In this document: positions 15,948-24,730 of the stretch, one piece after another | How positions within the stretch are numbered: the stretch's first letter is position 1 | Layout of the letters: every line of letters begins with the position of its first letter | Source of the DNA: Siderastrea radians | Taxonomy: Eukaryota > Cnidaria > Anthozoa > Scleractinia > Rhizangiidae | Reading direction: 5' to 3' | DNA length: 64,000 nucleotides | NCBI GenBank assembly: GCA_964017195.1 | Contig: OZ024892.1 | Span: 6,078,366-6,142,365, forward strand | The notes under the pieces: generated by a model | The model's input: only the letters and a program-made list of their open reading frames with translations | The model's database searches: none | What the model was told of the DNA's origin: nothing | Made by a program: the position numbers and the translations under genes

Positions 15948-16336
15948 AACACTTTAATGACACCCCATACCATGTTGAAAAATAAAAAATGAAAATGTCT
16001 GATTGGTTCCTTGTACTGTCTCAAACAAAGATGTAGTGTCAAAAACAGGATTCTCAAACAGGATTCTGGAGAACCCGTTGTGGTGTAGACAAAATGATCC
16101 ACGTTGATAAAAAAAATGTCCCTGTCTCTTTGATGTCTCCAAACGTTCTACCACAATGTCACGATTGAATGTTCTGCCAAATACGGAAACGATTGATGTT
16201 CTGCCAAATTACGGAAACGATTGAATGTTCTGCCAAATACGGAAACGATTGATGTTCTGCCAAATTACGGAAACGATTGAATGTTCTGTCAAATACGGAA
16301 ACGATTGCATGTTCTGTCAAATGACGGAAACGAGGG
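15948..16336. terminator. convergent 3' region of late and right early genes
   Basis: Holds the AATAAA (15981-15986) for the rightward late transcripts, about 170 bases without recognisable features, and then a tandem repeat array (16162-16332) directly before the 3' end of the leftward gene at 16337. Confidence 0.55.
16162..16332. repeat. 28/29-bp alternating tandem repeat, six units
   Basis: Six near-identical units of the form GATTG(A)ATGTTCTGCCAAAT followed by (T)ACGGAAAC. The units alternate between a type with GAATG and AATACGG and a type with GATG and AATTACGG, giving a higher-order period of about 57 bases. The last two units show C-to-T and other changes. They lie at a convergent gene junction in the viral element; an origin, insulator or terminator role is possible but unproven. 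Confidence 0.8.
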
Positions 16337-17392
16337 TTAAGACACTAAATCATATATCAAATCGACGCCCTCGTCGGATGACGTCATGTCCTCCAACCAA
16401 TCATCCACATCAAAATCCTGCACATCGTCCATCACCTGCTCCCACTCGTCGGGTGACAATAAATCCTGCAAAAACGAAAGATCGTTACAGTCAGAGGGTT
16501 CGCTGACTTGCATGGCCCCCGAATCCAAATCAAGCAGAGTATGAGAGTCCTCATTAAGGAGTTGAAGAAAGGATTCCGGGGGCGATACGTTCGTGTCCCC
16601 CGCGTCCAGTGAGTCACAAAAGGCTTGGGCATATTCCGGCACAGGCATCCGACAATCCGTCAGGGGGATGGTTAACGTCCTCAACTTCTTCATTCTCTTT
16701 TTCGCCCGAAAACGGGCTTGACGAATCCTGTTTTGCTCCCTCACCAGCTCGGGATGGGTCTCCCGACGACGGGCATCACGCTGCCTCTGTTTCTCCCTCA
16801 ACTCCTCTCGACGGCTCTCTCGATATCGTCGCTGTTTCTCCCTCACCTCCTCTCGACGGCTCTCTCGATATCGTCGCTGGTTCTCCCTCACCTCCTCCCG
16901 ATGGCTCTCTCGATATCGTTGCTGACGCGCCAGGATCCGTTCTTGATTAGCTTTAAAGTAACCCCTGTCTTTCTCCCTTATGCGCTCTCGATGTCGTTCT
17001 CTGTAACGCCTGTCGGCCTCCACCCGCTGGGCTCGATGCGTTGCCTGGTAGCGCCTGTCGGCCTCCGCCCGCGGGGCTCGATGCGTTGCCTGGTAGCGCC
17101 TGTCGGCCGCCGCCCGCGGGGCTCTTTGGGTTCTTGGGGCCGCTCGGAGGAGGGGTGCCCGTTTGGGACTGTCATCATCGCTTTCGTGGTACTTGACGGG
17201 GGCTCTGCGGGGGCGCAACTCTCTTTCGGTCGACATGGGGAGCTGGGGTCGATGCGATGGGTGGTAGCACCTGTCAGTTTCCGCCCGCCGGACTCTTTGG
17301 GTCGCTCGGAGGGCTGTCCGTTTGGGCTCGGCAGCGCTTTCTTGACCCTTGTAGGGGGCTCTGCGGGGGCGCAACTCTTTTTCGCCCGACAT
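16337..17392 (-). CDS. Arg-rich repeat protein with acidic C-terminus (regulator-like)
   Basis: 351 residues from ATG 17392 (MSGEKELRPRR); an open frame continues upstream to 17491. The N-terminal third contains two copies of a ~50-residue repeat starting with an ELRPRRAP block. The middle has many RYRES-x-REEV-RE-x-QR repeats leading to a basic, bZIP-like stretch (RIRQARFRAKKRMKKLR). The C-terminal 120 residues are acidic with hydrophobics (FLQDLLSPDEWEQVMDDVQ, DWLEDM), like a transactivation domain. I infer an early transcription regulator. It overlaps the 148-residue gene in another frame. Confidence 0.55.
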   Translation of the reverse strand: MSGEKELRPRRAPYKGQESAAEPKRTALRATQRVRRAETDRCYHPSHRPQLPMSTERELRPRRAPVKYHESDDDSPKRAPLLRAAPRTQRAPRAAADRRYQATHRAPRAEADRRYQATHRAQRVEADRRYRERHRERIREKDRGYFKANQERILARQQRYRESHREEVRENQRRYRESRREEVREKQRRYRESRREELREKQRQRDARRRETHPELVREQNRIRQARFRAKKRMKKLRTLTIPLTDCRMPVPEYAQAFCDSLDAGDTNVSPPESFLQLLNEDSHTLLDLDSGAMQVSEPSDCNDLSFLQDLLSPDEWEQVMDDVQDFDVDDWLEDMTSSDEGVDLIYDLVS

Positions 17393-17720
17393 CGGGAGAG
17401 GGTGGCGGTGCTGGTGGAGGGGTGTCTGGCCGTTTAAATTGGTACCGCCAATAGGAGCAGCAATAGTCCAGCCCCTCCACAAACCACTCACAGGTGTGTT
17501 GAGGGTAGCACAGCTGGTGGAAGCGGGTGGCTTGTGCTTCCCGGCGTCTCTGGGCCTCGACTTTTTCCGGCTCCAACTGGTTCAACCGTTCCGCAAACTC
17601 ACGAAAGGTTTGGTCCTCCAACGTCAACTCCCCCTTGACTTTCTCTAAAATCGTCTCGACTTCCAAATCCAGCTCAAATTCTTCGAATGTTTCCAACAAC
17701 TCTTCATGAGCAACCTCCAT
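17274..17720 (-). CDS. early protein with acidic helical N-terminus
   Basis: 148 residues from ATG 17720, 31-38 bases downstream of a minus-strand TATAAAAG (17751-17758). The N-terminal 60 residues are acidic and helical (LLETFEEFELDLEVETIL), followed by a Cys/aromatic part (CYPQHTCEWF and YCCSYWRY) and a Pro/Arg-rich tail that overlaps the N-terminal repeats of the downstream regulator-like gene in a different frame. No family was recognised. As the promoter-proximal right early gene it may be a regulatory protein. The two frames may be joined or chosen by splicing. Confidence 0.55.
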   Translation of the reverse strand: MEVAHEELLETFEEFELDLEVETILEKVKGELTLEDQTFREFAERLNQLEPEKVEAQRRREAQATRFHQLCYPQHTCEWFVEGLDYCCSYWRYQFKRPDTPPPAPPPSPDVGRKRVAPPQSPLQGSRKRCRAQTDSPPSDPKSPAGGN

Positions 17721-17750
17721 TTTGAGATGACTCCGCCGGCGGTTCGATTT

Positions 17751-17915
17751 CTTTTATAGCGGTTTATTCGTTCCCGTGATGCCCCATGGGTCCAAACTAG
17801 AGAGGGGGGAGGGGGGTCCCCCCACCCCGTCCCACCCCTCCCAGAGGCCTCGTGGGGCCTGCTTGTGATTGGCTCCTGCTTCTTCTTCACGTGACCCTTT
17901 TTTTCTCTATAAAAA
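17751..17915. promoter_or_regulatory. right bidirectional early promoter (mirror of left)
   Basis: Reverse-complement counterpart of 1951-2100. It contains a minus-strand TATA (17751-17758) facing the 148-residue gene, a G-run/C-run core (about 17803-17842), ATTGG (inverted CCAAT, 17868-17872), CACGTGACCC (E-box at 17888-17893) and TATAAAAA (17908-17915) facing PolB. Order, spacing and several 10-20-base blocks match the left module read on the other strand. Confidence 0.75.
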
Positions 17916-17948
17916 CAGAGCCCCGATCGTCCGTGAGTTCATCTGATC

Positions 17949-20900
17949 ATGGCCTCGCCGCCGCCAGAAGATGAGGATGATGCTCGTGCTGGGCCTAGTG
18001 GCCAATTACTCGGACTACAGCTGTCTAGTGATGATGATGAAGCAGATTATCATGACATGTTAGACCATTTGGAACGACAACATGCCTTTCAAACGCGACT
18101 CCTTCAACAAAGCGGAGCCGGAGATACCTCGATACAAAGGGGTGCAGGAGGGTTGGATACCACGATCGGAACCTTTGACTTTGAACTCCAACCCTTTGTC
18201 GATCGGACGAGTCGTCGAATGGGGGTGCGTGAACGCCATTTCAATACCCGTTTACGTCAAAGGGGGAACTTGATTCCAGATCAAAACATCACGGAAGCTC
18301 TCCAAGACGGTTTACGTCGAGCGGTGAATCAAGTGTTAACCACCACGCCGGACCTCCACGATCAAGATCGCCTTTACTTTACCATCGGATCCAATCGGCT
18401 CCATAACAATTTTCAGGGCTGGGGATTACGCGCGGGGGAATGGCGTGAAGGCGGAGACCGTGTGGCAGCCCTCTTCGATCGCTTGGCTCAAGCCCTCAAC
18501 AGCAACGAACAATTTGAAATGGACGATTCGTTTCAAGTCTCCATTACACAAGTTCATCATGCCCCTCAAGGCAGCGGCAAACCCCGTCGTGGCAAACCCG
18601 GCCACCCCGCCATGGACATGTTAACCAGGAACTCCAAATCGATCATTCGAATTAACAATAAAGATGAACTCTGTTGTGCTCGAGCCCTCGTCGTCGCCAA
18701 AGCTCGCGTGGACCAGCACCCGAAATGGGAATCCATTCGAAAAGGAAAACCTCTGCAAAGAACCCTAGCTCTGGACCTCCATGACGACGCTCGCGTCCCT
18801 CCCGGTCCTTGCGGCTACGACGCCTTGACGGGTTTTAGTCAAGCCCCATCCCTGGCCGGTTACCAGATCCTGTTGGTGGATGCCGCCCGGTCTTTTCACA
18901 TCACGACCTTTGGAGCCCCCCAAGACAAACAATTGATCCTGTTGCATCACCAAAACCATTACGATGTCATCACCCGATTACCCGGGTTTTTCGGGTCCAG
19001 TTACGTCTGTGCCCACTGTTGGAAACCCTACAACACCGAGGGACATCATCGATGCCACAAGAAAAAGCAATGCGGGGCCTGTCGCCAAAAAGAGTGTCCC
19101 GATTTCCAGGCAGCCTATCCCCGAGGCCAGAAAGCCACCCGACGGTGCCAACAATGTCATCGGGACTTTTTCGGAGACACGTGTTTCCAAATGCATCTCG
19201 TCAAGGATCCGACCGGCAAACCTGCCAGCAACTCCCAGGCCACCATCTGTTCTCAACGTCGTCGCTGTCCTGCCTGTCGTAAACAGAACGTGGGATTAGA
19301 CCAGATTACAAAGCATCAATGCGGATACCTGGACTGTCCCTCCTGCCACGAGTACGTGGACGGGGAAACGCATCGTTGTTTTATTCAAACAGCCCCCAAA
19401 CCTCAAGCCAGCCAGAAAAGAAAGAGGAAACGAGGAACCACAGAAACCGTCCCGGAGGAGGAGGAGGACCAGCCTCCTTTGCATGTATTTTTTGATATTG
19501 AAGCCATGCAACCCCAGGAACAACACATCGCCAATCTCGTCGTGGCCGAAACCGAAGACGATGACCAACCCAAGTGTTTCCCCGGCCACCATTGCGTCCG
19601 AGATTTCCTAGAATGGTTAGATACCTTGACCCTCAACGACACACGACAAGTCAATGTCCTCGCTCATAATTTCCAAGGCTATGATGGCTACTTTGTCATT
19701 CATCAATACTATGGCGACAACCGAATTGTCGAGCAGCTCCGGAACGGGTGTAAACTCTTGGAAGTTAAACACGATCGTCTTCGTTTCATCGATTCATTGA
19801 GTTTTTTCCAGATGCCTTTGTCCGCCTTTCCCAAAACCTTTGGCTTGACAGAACTCTGCAAAGGGTACTTCCCGCACAAGTTCAACCACCCCGACCACCA
19901 AACGTACGTGGGACCTGTCCCAGCCCTCGATTACTATATGCCTGAAACCCTGTCACCCAAAGACAGGCAAGCCTTGGAAACGTGGCATCAACAGCAACGC
20001 GACAAAGTCTTTGACTTTCAGAAAGAATTGGTGGCTTACTGCCAATCGGATGTACGCCTCTTGAAAGAAGGGTGCCTGACCTTCAAACGATTGTTTGAAA
20101 CCCTGACGGGCTTCAACCCGTTTGATCATATCACCATTGCTTCTGCCTGCAACCGGGATTTACGCATGAACCGGATGATCCCCAACAGCATCACCAGTGA
20201 ACCCGTCCGTGGTTGGCGCAACTCCATCAATCAATCCCGCGTCGCCCTGGAATGGCTCACCTGGTGTGGCCAAGAAGTCCAACATGTGGGTAATGCCGGC
20301 GAAGTTCGCATCCCGCCTGCTGGCTTCGTGGATGGGTACTGCCACGACACCCGGACCGTGTACGAATTTCAAGGCTGTTTCACCCATGGATGCCCCACGT
20401 GTTATCCAAACCGCCACGAACCCCATGTACGCCACTTTGATCGGACCATGCAAGATGTCTACGAGGCCACCCAACAAAAGATCCAACGGCTCAAAGAGCT
20501 CGGGTACACGGTCGTCCAAATGTGGGAATGTGAATGGGCTCGTCTCAAAGACACCTCCTCGGATAACCGGACGTTTGTGGCCCAGCTTCAATTCACAGAC
20601 CCCTTGAATCCCCGCGACGCATTCTGTGGAGGGCGTACCAATGCCGTCAAGCTGTACCACCATGTCACCCCCACTCAAAAGATCCATTACATCGATGTGA
20701 CCTCCTTGTACCCATGGGTCAACAAAACCTGTGTCTACCCGAAGGGACATCCTCGTTTCATCTCCACCCCGGGTCACACCGACATCCATCAGTACTTTGG
20801 TCTCATCCAATGTCAAATCTTGCCTCCGCGTGAACTGTACCATCCGGTCCTACCTTACCGCCATGACAGCAAACTCCTGTTTCCCCTCTGTGCAACGTGT

Positions 20901-21980
20901 GTGCAAAACGAAATGCCCAAACGTCCCTGGGACAGATCCCCCGAATGCCGCCATATCGACGACCAACGGGTCCTGAAGGGGACGTGGTGCAGTCCGGAAT
21001 TGGCCAAAGCCGTCGAGCTCGGGTACCAAGTCCAGTACATCTACGAGGTCTGGCATTTTGACGAGACCTGCCAGGGGCTCTTCAAAGATTACGTCAACAC
21101 CTGGTTGAAAATCAAACAAGAGGCTAGTGGGTGGCCCACCGGAGTGGACACAGAAGCACAAAAACAAAAATACATTCAAGATTACTTCGAGCAGGAAGGC
21201 ATCCAGTTGGAGTACGCCAACATCAAGGTGAATAAAGGGCTCCGCACCCTGGCCAAAATGATGCTCAATTCCATGTGGGGCAAATTTGGTCAACGCCTCA
21301 ACAAAACCCAAGTCCAGCCCTTTCAGGACCCTCAAGCTTTCCACCGTTTCCTGGATACCGATAGCTTGGACGTTCGTCACGTCTCCGTCATCAATGACCA
21401 TTTGGTGGAGGTGCATTACCAGTACCAGGACGAAGACATCCCCGTGTCACCCAACCTGAACATCTTCGTGGCCTGTTTCACCACCTGTTGGGCCCGACTT
21501 CGACTCTATGCCGCCCTCGAACCATTGGGGCAACGTGTATTGTACTACGACACGGACTCCATCATCTTCCTGCAAGACGAGGATCAAGCCAACCCGGTCT
21601 TGGGCGATTACCTCGGCGACTTCACGAGCGAATTAGCCTCTGACGACTACATCGTGGAATTCGTATCGGCGGGTCCCAAGAACTATGGCTACCAAACCCA
21701 CAAGGGGCACGTCGAATGCAAAGTACGGGGATTCCGCCTCAACAGCGAAGGCAAGACCCAGTTGAACTATAACGTCATGCGACAGAACGTCCTCGACGAA
21801 ATCCAAAAGCCCCTCCTGAAACCCAGACAAACCCAAATCGTCAAAACCCACCAGATCGTGCGGGATGCTAAAACCTATGAGCTCTACACCTTCCCCGAGT
21901 ACAAACGGTACCAGTTGGTGTACGACAAGAGGGTGGTAGATCCTGCCACCTTTCAAACCTACCCCTACGGCTACCAATGA
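17949..21980 (+). CDS. polB: protein-primed family B DNA polymerase
   Basis: 1343 residues, intact. N-terminal ~350 residues are of unknown fold, followed by a Cys/His-rich zinc region (about 355-485, many C-x2-C and C-x2-H). The exonuclease has FDIEA (D516, E518), NFQGYDGYF (D579) and YCQSDVRLL (D701). The polymerase has DVTSLYP (916-922), NSMWGKFGQ (from 1107), YYDTDS (1199-1204) and K-x-Y (1244-1246). The insert EFQGCFTHGCPTCYP is typical of Polinton/adintovirus PolB. It would replicate the linear genome from protein-primed termini. ATG 17949 lies 34-41 bases after TATAAAAA. Confidence 0.93.
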   Translation: MASPPPEDEDDARAGPSGQLLGLQLSSDDDEADYHDMLDHLERQHAFQTRLLQQSGAGDTSIQRGAGGLDTTIGTFDFELQPFVDRTSRRMGVRERHFNTRLRQRGNLIPDQNITEALQDGLRRAVNQVLTTTPDLHDQDRLYFTIGSNRLHNNFQGWGLRAGEWREGGDRVAALFDRLAQALNSNEQFEMDDSFQVSITQVHHAPQGSGKPRRGKPGHPAMDMLTRNSKSIIRINNKDELCCARALVVAKARVDQHPKWESIRKGKPLQRTLALDLHDDARVPPGPCGYDALTGFSQAPSLAGYQILLVDAARSFHITTFGAPQDKQLILLHHQNHYDVITRLPGFFGSSYVCAHCWKPYNTEGHHRCHKKKQCGACRQKECPDFQAAYPRGQKATRRCQQCHRDFFGDTCFQMHLVKDPTGKPASNSQATICSQRRRCPACRKQNVGLDQITKHQCGYLDCPSCHEYVDGETHRCFIQTAPKPQASQKRKRKRGTTETVPEEEEDQPPLHVFFDIEAMQPQEQHIANLVVAETEDDDQPKCFPGHHCVRDFLEWLDTLTLNDTRQVNVLAHNFQGYDGYFVIHQYYGDNRIVEQLRNGCKLLEVKHDRLRFIDSLSFFQMPLSAFPKTFGLTELCKGYFPHKFNHPDHQTYVGPVPALDYYMPETLSPKDRQALETWHQQQRDKVFDFQKELVAYCQSDVRLLKEGCLTFKRLFETLTGFNPFDHITIASACNRDLRMNRMIPNSITSEPVRGWRNSINQSRVALEWLTWCGQEVQHVGNAGEVRIPPAGFVDGYCHDTRTVYEFQGCFTHGCPTCYPNRHEPHVRHFDRTMQDVYEATQQKIQRLKELGYTVVQMWECEWARLKDTSSDNRTFVAQLQFTDPLNPRDAFCGGRTNAVKLYHHVTPTQKIHYIDVTSLYPWVNKTCVYPKGHPRFISTPGHTDIHQYFGLIQCQILPPRELYHPVLPYRHDSKLLFPLCATCVQNEMPKRPWDRSPECRHIDDQRVLKGTWCSPELAKAVELGYQVQYIYEVWHFDETCQGLFKDYVNTWLKIKQEASGWPTGVDTEAQKQKYIQDYFEQEGIQLEYANIKVNKGLRTLAKMMLNSMWGKFGQRLNKTQVQPFQDPQAFHRFLDTDSLDVRHVSVINDHLVEVHYQYQDEDIPVSPNLNIFVACFTTCWARLRLYAALEPLGQRVLYYDTDSIIFLQDEDQANPVLGDYLGDFTSELASDDYIVEFVSAGPKNYGYQTHKGHVECKVRGFRLNSEGKTQLNYNVMRQNVLDEIQKPLLKPRQTQIVKTHQIVRDAKTYELYTFPEYKRYQLVYDKRVVDPATFQTYPYGYQ

Positions 21981-22020
21981 GAGACGCCCAATCCTTGCAG
22001 CAGGCGTTGGCCAGGTTCCT

Positions 22021-22210
22021 CTAAGTAGAGTCGGTGTCGTAGTAGAGGACCCGTTCATCCAGTTGTTCCAAGGCTTGACTGAAAGCCGTCAACGCCTCGT
22101 AGCCGTAAGGACCCAACACCACCTTGGCTTCATGATGCAGGTCCCAAGCGAGGGTTCGCTGGAGGGATTTTCCTTGGCGAATGCTCTTGGATTTCGGGTG
22201 TTGGTCTAGG
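22021..22210 (-). pseudogene. inverted, internally deleted PolB fragment
   Basis: The leftward frame here joins two distant parts of PolB: a stretch matching the polymerase around residues 256-299 (DQHPK, then LQRTLA-x-DLH, then GYxAL) is directly followed by one matching the YYDTDS motif region around 1190-1204 (ERVLYYDTDST). About 890 codons between them are missing. It starts about 40 bases beyond the end of intact PolB, in opposite orientation. It differs from the intact gene at many positions, so it comes from a diverged copy or an old rearrangement. Confidence 0.8.
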
Positions 22211-22227
22211 AACTCATTAATAGGAAC

Positions 22228-22490
22228 ACTCATCAAAAGGAAACTTATCAAAAAGGAACACTCATATTATCAAAAGGAACACTCCTATTAAAAAAGGAAC
22301 ACCCATCAAAATGGAACCCTCATATTATCAAAATACTCATATTATCAAAATGGAATACTCATATTATCAAAATGGAATACTCATCAAAATGGAATACTCG
22401 TCAAAATGGAACACTCATATTAAAAAGGAACACTCATCAAAATGGAATACTCATATTATCAAAATGGAATACTCATCAAAATGGTTGGCG
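22228..22490. repeat. irregular ~20-bp tandem repeat array
   Basis: Many variants of a TCAAAATGGAATACTCATAT unit, with GGAACACTCAT and AAAAGGAACAC variants, fill this interval without a fixed period. It starts within bases of the inverted PolB fragment and may mark a degraded end of the viral element. Confidence 0.75.
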
Positions 22491-22964
22491 CATGACCTTG
22501 TAATTGAGTTGGCTCTTGAATCGGCTGCGATCGTGCTTGCTTTGGCTTTCTCTTCTGTGAAATGGAACGAATAGCAAATACTCATCATCGAATGAGAACA
22601 CTCATATCAAAAGGATTGTCGGCAACCTGAGACATCCCCATAAAGGAACAGTGGCTGCTTCTTGCTTGCTTGATTGCTTGTCGACTTGGGAGGTGCCCCA
22701 TCCTCCAATACCTTGCACCCGTCTTTCCTTTCTTGGTTTTTTACCATCCGGTCTTGGTTTCCGGTCGAATGGAACTCTCATCATCAGTATGCGATGGATT
22801 ATCGTGAAGAGCCTTGGATCCTCATTCAATGACTTCTTGAAAAGCATTAAAACTATTTTTAACAACATCACCGTGTCTTTTTCTTTGACTCAAGGATCAC
22901 CCCCGCCGCCCGACTTGGACTTTGGACTTTGCGCCCGCGTTTCTTAGCGGTTTTACTCCACCTT
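22491..22964. other. no gene seen; element-end or host sequence
   Basis: Contains scattered GGAACACTCAT-like words continuing the repeat theme of the preceding array (near 22,570-22,610 and 22,770), but no convincing coding region. The change to clearly AT-rich host sequence occurs after about 23,280. Confidence 0.4.
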
Positions 22965-23190
22965 GAGCCCACGATCCATTTTTCCTACTGGTCAGCGGTA
23001 AAACCACGTGACTTCCGGTTGCCTGAGCCCGCGATCCCTTTTTCCAACTGCTCAGCGGTTTCCCCTTCCAAAACACGTGACTTCCGGTTGCATGAGCCCG
23101 CGATTTTCCCCCATGGTCAGCGGTTTTGAGCCCGCCATCCCCTTAGCAACCCACGGGCAGCGGTTGCACTTCCGGTTAGCAACCACGAGA
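22965..23190. repeat. ~65-bp repeats with CACGTG and AGCGGTT
   Basis: About three degenerate direct repeats of a unit beginning GAGCCCGCGATCC, then TTTTTCC, a CTGGTCAGCGGTT-like word and CACGTGACTTCCGGTTGC; a further partial unit lies just upstream. The repeats are GC-richer than the surrounding host DNA. The CACGTGAC word also occurs in both viral early promoters, so this may be a regulatory or terminal part of the viral element. Confidence 0.6.
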
Positions 23191-24374
23191 ACCAATCAGA
23201 AGCCAGGAAAGTGCCCTATCTGGGCCCCCTTTACTACTGCCACGTCAACCAGAATTTAGAGAATTGGGCGTCAAAATACTCGTACGATTCGTGCTCGGAT
23301 TGTGTAGAGCCGACTAATCATAGCGTGTTAACACATGCGAGATTCATGCTCCGATGATGCATATGCTGTATCATGCTCTGTGCAGCATATCGGGCCAACA
23401 AATCGCAACGTGTAAACCGGCGTTAGATCTGTTATTCGATGTGCCAGTTTTGGTACGGTACGGCATCGTTTTGGGAAAATTCACTTCTGGTGGAATTAAA
23501 AAAACAGTGTCAGAGAGTCTCTTCCACAAACAATGAAAGTGGGTGAAATGTTTGCCTGAAGTTTGAATGCAAAGGAGTTGTGAAATTCAAGGGGAGTCGC
23601 ACAACAACGAGTATTTCCTTTCTCTGTAAAACTGTGTTTATTTCAAGAGGAAACTCCAAATATTCTGTCATATATTAACCCAAACGTTTACGTAGCAACT
23701 AGTACGTTTGCAGTGTACTGCGTTTAAATAGACGGCTAACAGATTCTTTCTTAATAGCTGTGCATGCGAAAGAGAGAATCGTCCGAGGGAAGAACTGGTT
23801 TTGCTGTTTCGCTTTTTTTGCGTGACAAGCTCGCTCACTACACTATCTGAAGAAAGGGAGTACTAGCATTCTAGCAGTTAAACGAAATCAGTAAAAATAA
23901 AAGCAAACAGCAAAGGGTGGAGAAAGGAAGAGGGCTCATCGATAGCTAAAGATTTACTTTATTCTGGTTTCGAGTGTACTCATAAAAACTCCGATTTCGA
24001 CTACATGTAGTTTATTCATTACCTTTATCTTAAGTGGTTGATTAAAAATAAAACTACTGTTATTTGGCCAGCCTTTGACAGTAACGCACCCTCTAGATTC
24101 TCTAACATCAACTTATGTAAATCGTAAACTGGTGACTATTATCTCGTTAACTGTAACAAAACATCGAATGCTCTTCTTAGTACTTTTGCGTTGCGATTCA
24201 ATTAACTAATTAAAATAGATAATTTCTTTATTCACTGATTCCCTTTTTAGAAAAGTGGCTAAAGATAACACAACTATGATCTATGATGATCAACTCTTGG
24301 GGTTGATTTGTAACCAACGTAACAAATGCACAGTATACCCAGTAGCTGACCTAACTAGTAAGAGTAATTTGAAA
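23191..24374. other. AT-rich host spacer, no gene seen
   Basis: Short frames only, none with recognisable composition. Base composition shifts to AT-rich host-like sequence from about 23,280. Confidence 0.4.
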
Positions 24375-24383
24375 CAAGGTACG

Positions 24384-24531
24384 TAGCCTGCGTAGCAAGC
24401 GTTTCCGGGGGGCTTTCCGCAGGTTTGAAGCATTTTTCGCTTTTTGAACGCGCGTAGATTGGGGCGAGCAAAAAGCGAAAAATGCCTCGAACGGGTGGAA
24501 AAACCTACGGAAACGCTTGCTTCGCAGGCTA
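24384..24531. mobile_element. palindromic MITE with 9-bp TSD (Mutator-type)
   Basis: A 148-bp near-palindrome: TAGCCTGCGTAGCAAGCG at the left end is mirrored by CGCTTGCTTCGCAGGCTA at the right, and the inner arms GCATTTTTCGCTTTTTG/CAAAAAGCGAAAAATGC also pair. It is flanked by a perfect 9-base direct repeat CAAGGTACG (24375-24383 and 24532-24540). A 9-bp duplication is the signature of Mutator-like transposases, so I call it a MULE-type MITE. It encodes no protein. Confidence 0.85.
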
Positions 24532-24730
24532 CAAGGTACGAGGTTTTCTTCTTAAAACACAAATTTAACACGAATTTGAAAAGCTATACTCATTATTTCA
24601 GGAGCTTTAAAAACAACAAAAAGTTACGATTCAGAAGACCTGCAAGTTATCACTATGGGTGTAAATCTTTAATTTAGTGCGAGAGAGTTCATGAAATCTT
24701 CATTATCCAAAGCAAATATCGCCAAATATG

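Noticed and set aside
16162..16332. CRISPR-like array of 28-bp repeats
   Set aside because: There are no unique spacers; units are contiguous and the context is an animal virus element.
16609..17454. Rightward frames of up to 239 codons antisense to the repeat-rich regulator gene
   Set aside because: Shadow frames produced by the repetitive Arg-coding sequence; no promoter or family support.
17274..17720. Retinoblastoma-binding LxCxE motif in early proteins
   Set aside because: Checked in the early-region proteins; no such motif is present.
1..23280. Terminal inverted repeats and 6-bp TSD of the viral element
   Set aside because: I looked for mirrored words between the left flank and 22,000-23,600; only weak chance-level similarity was seen.
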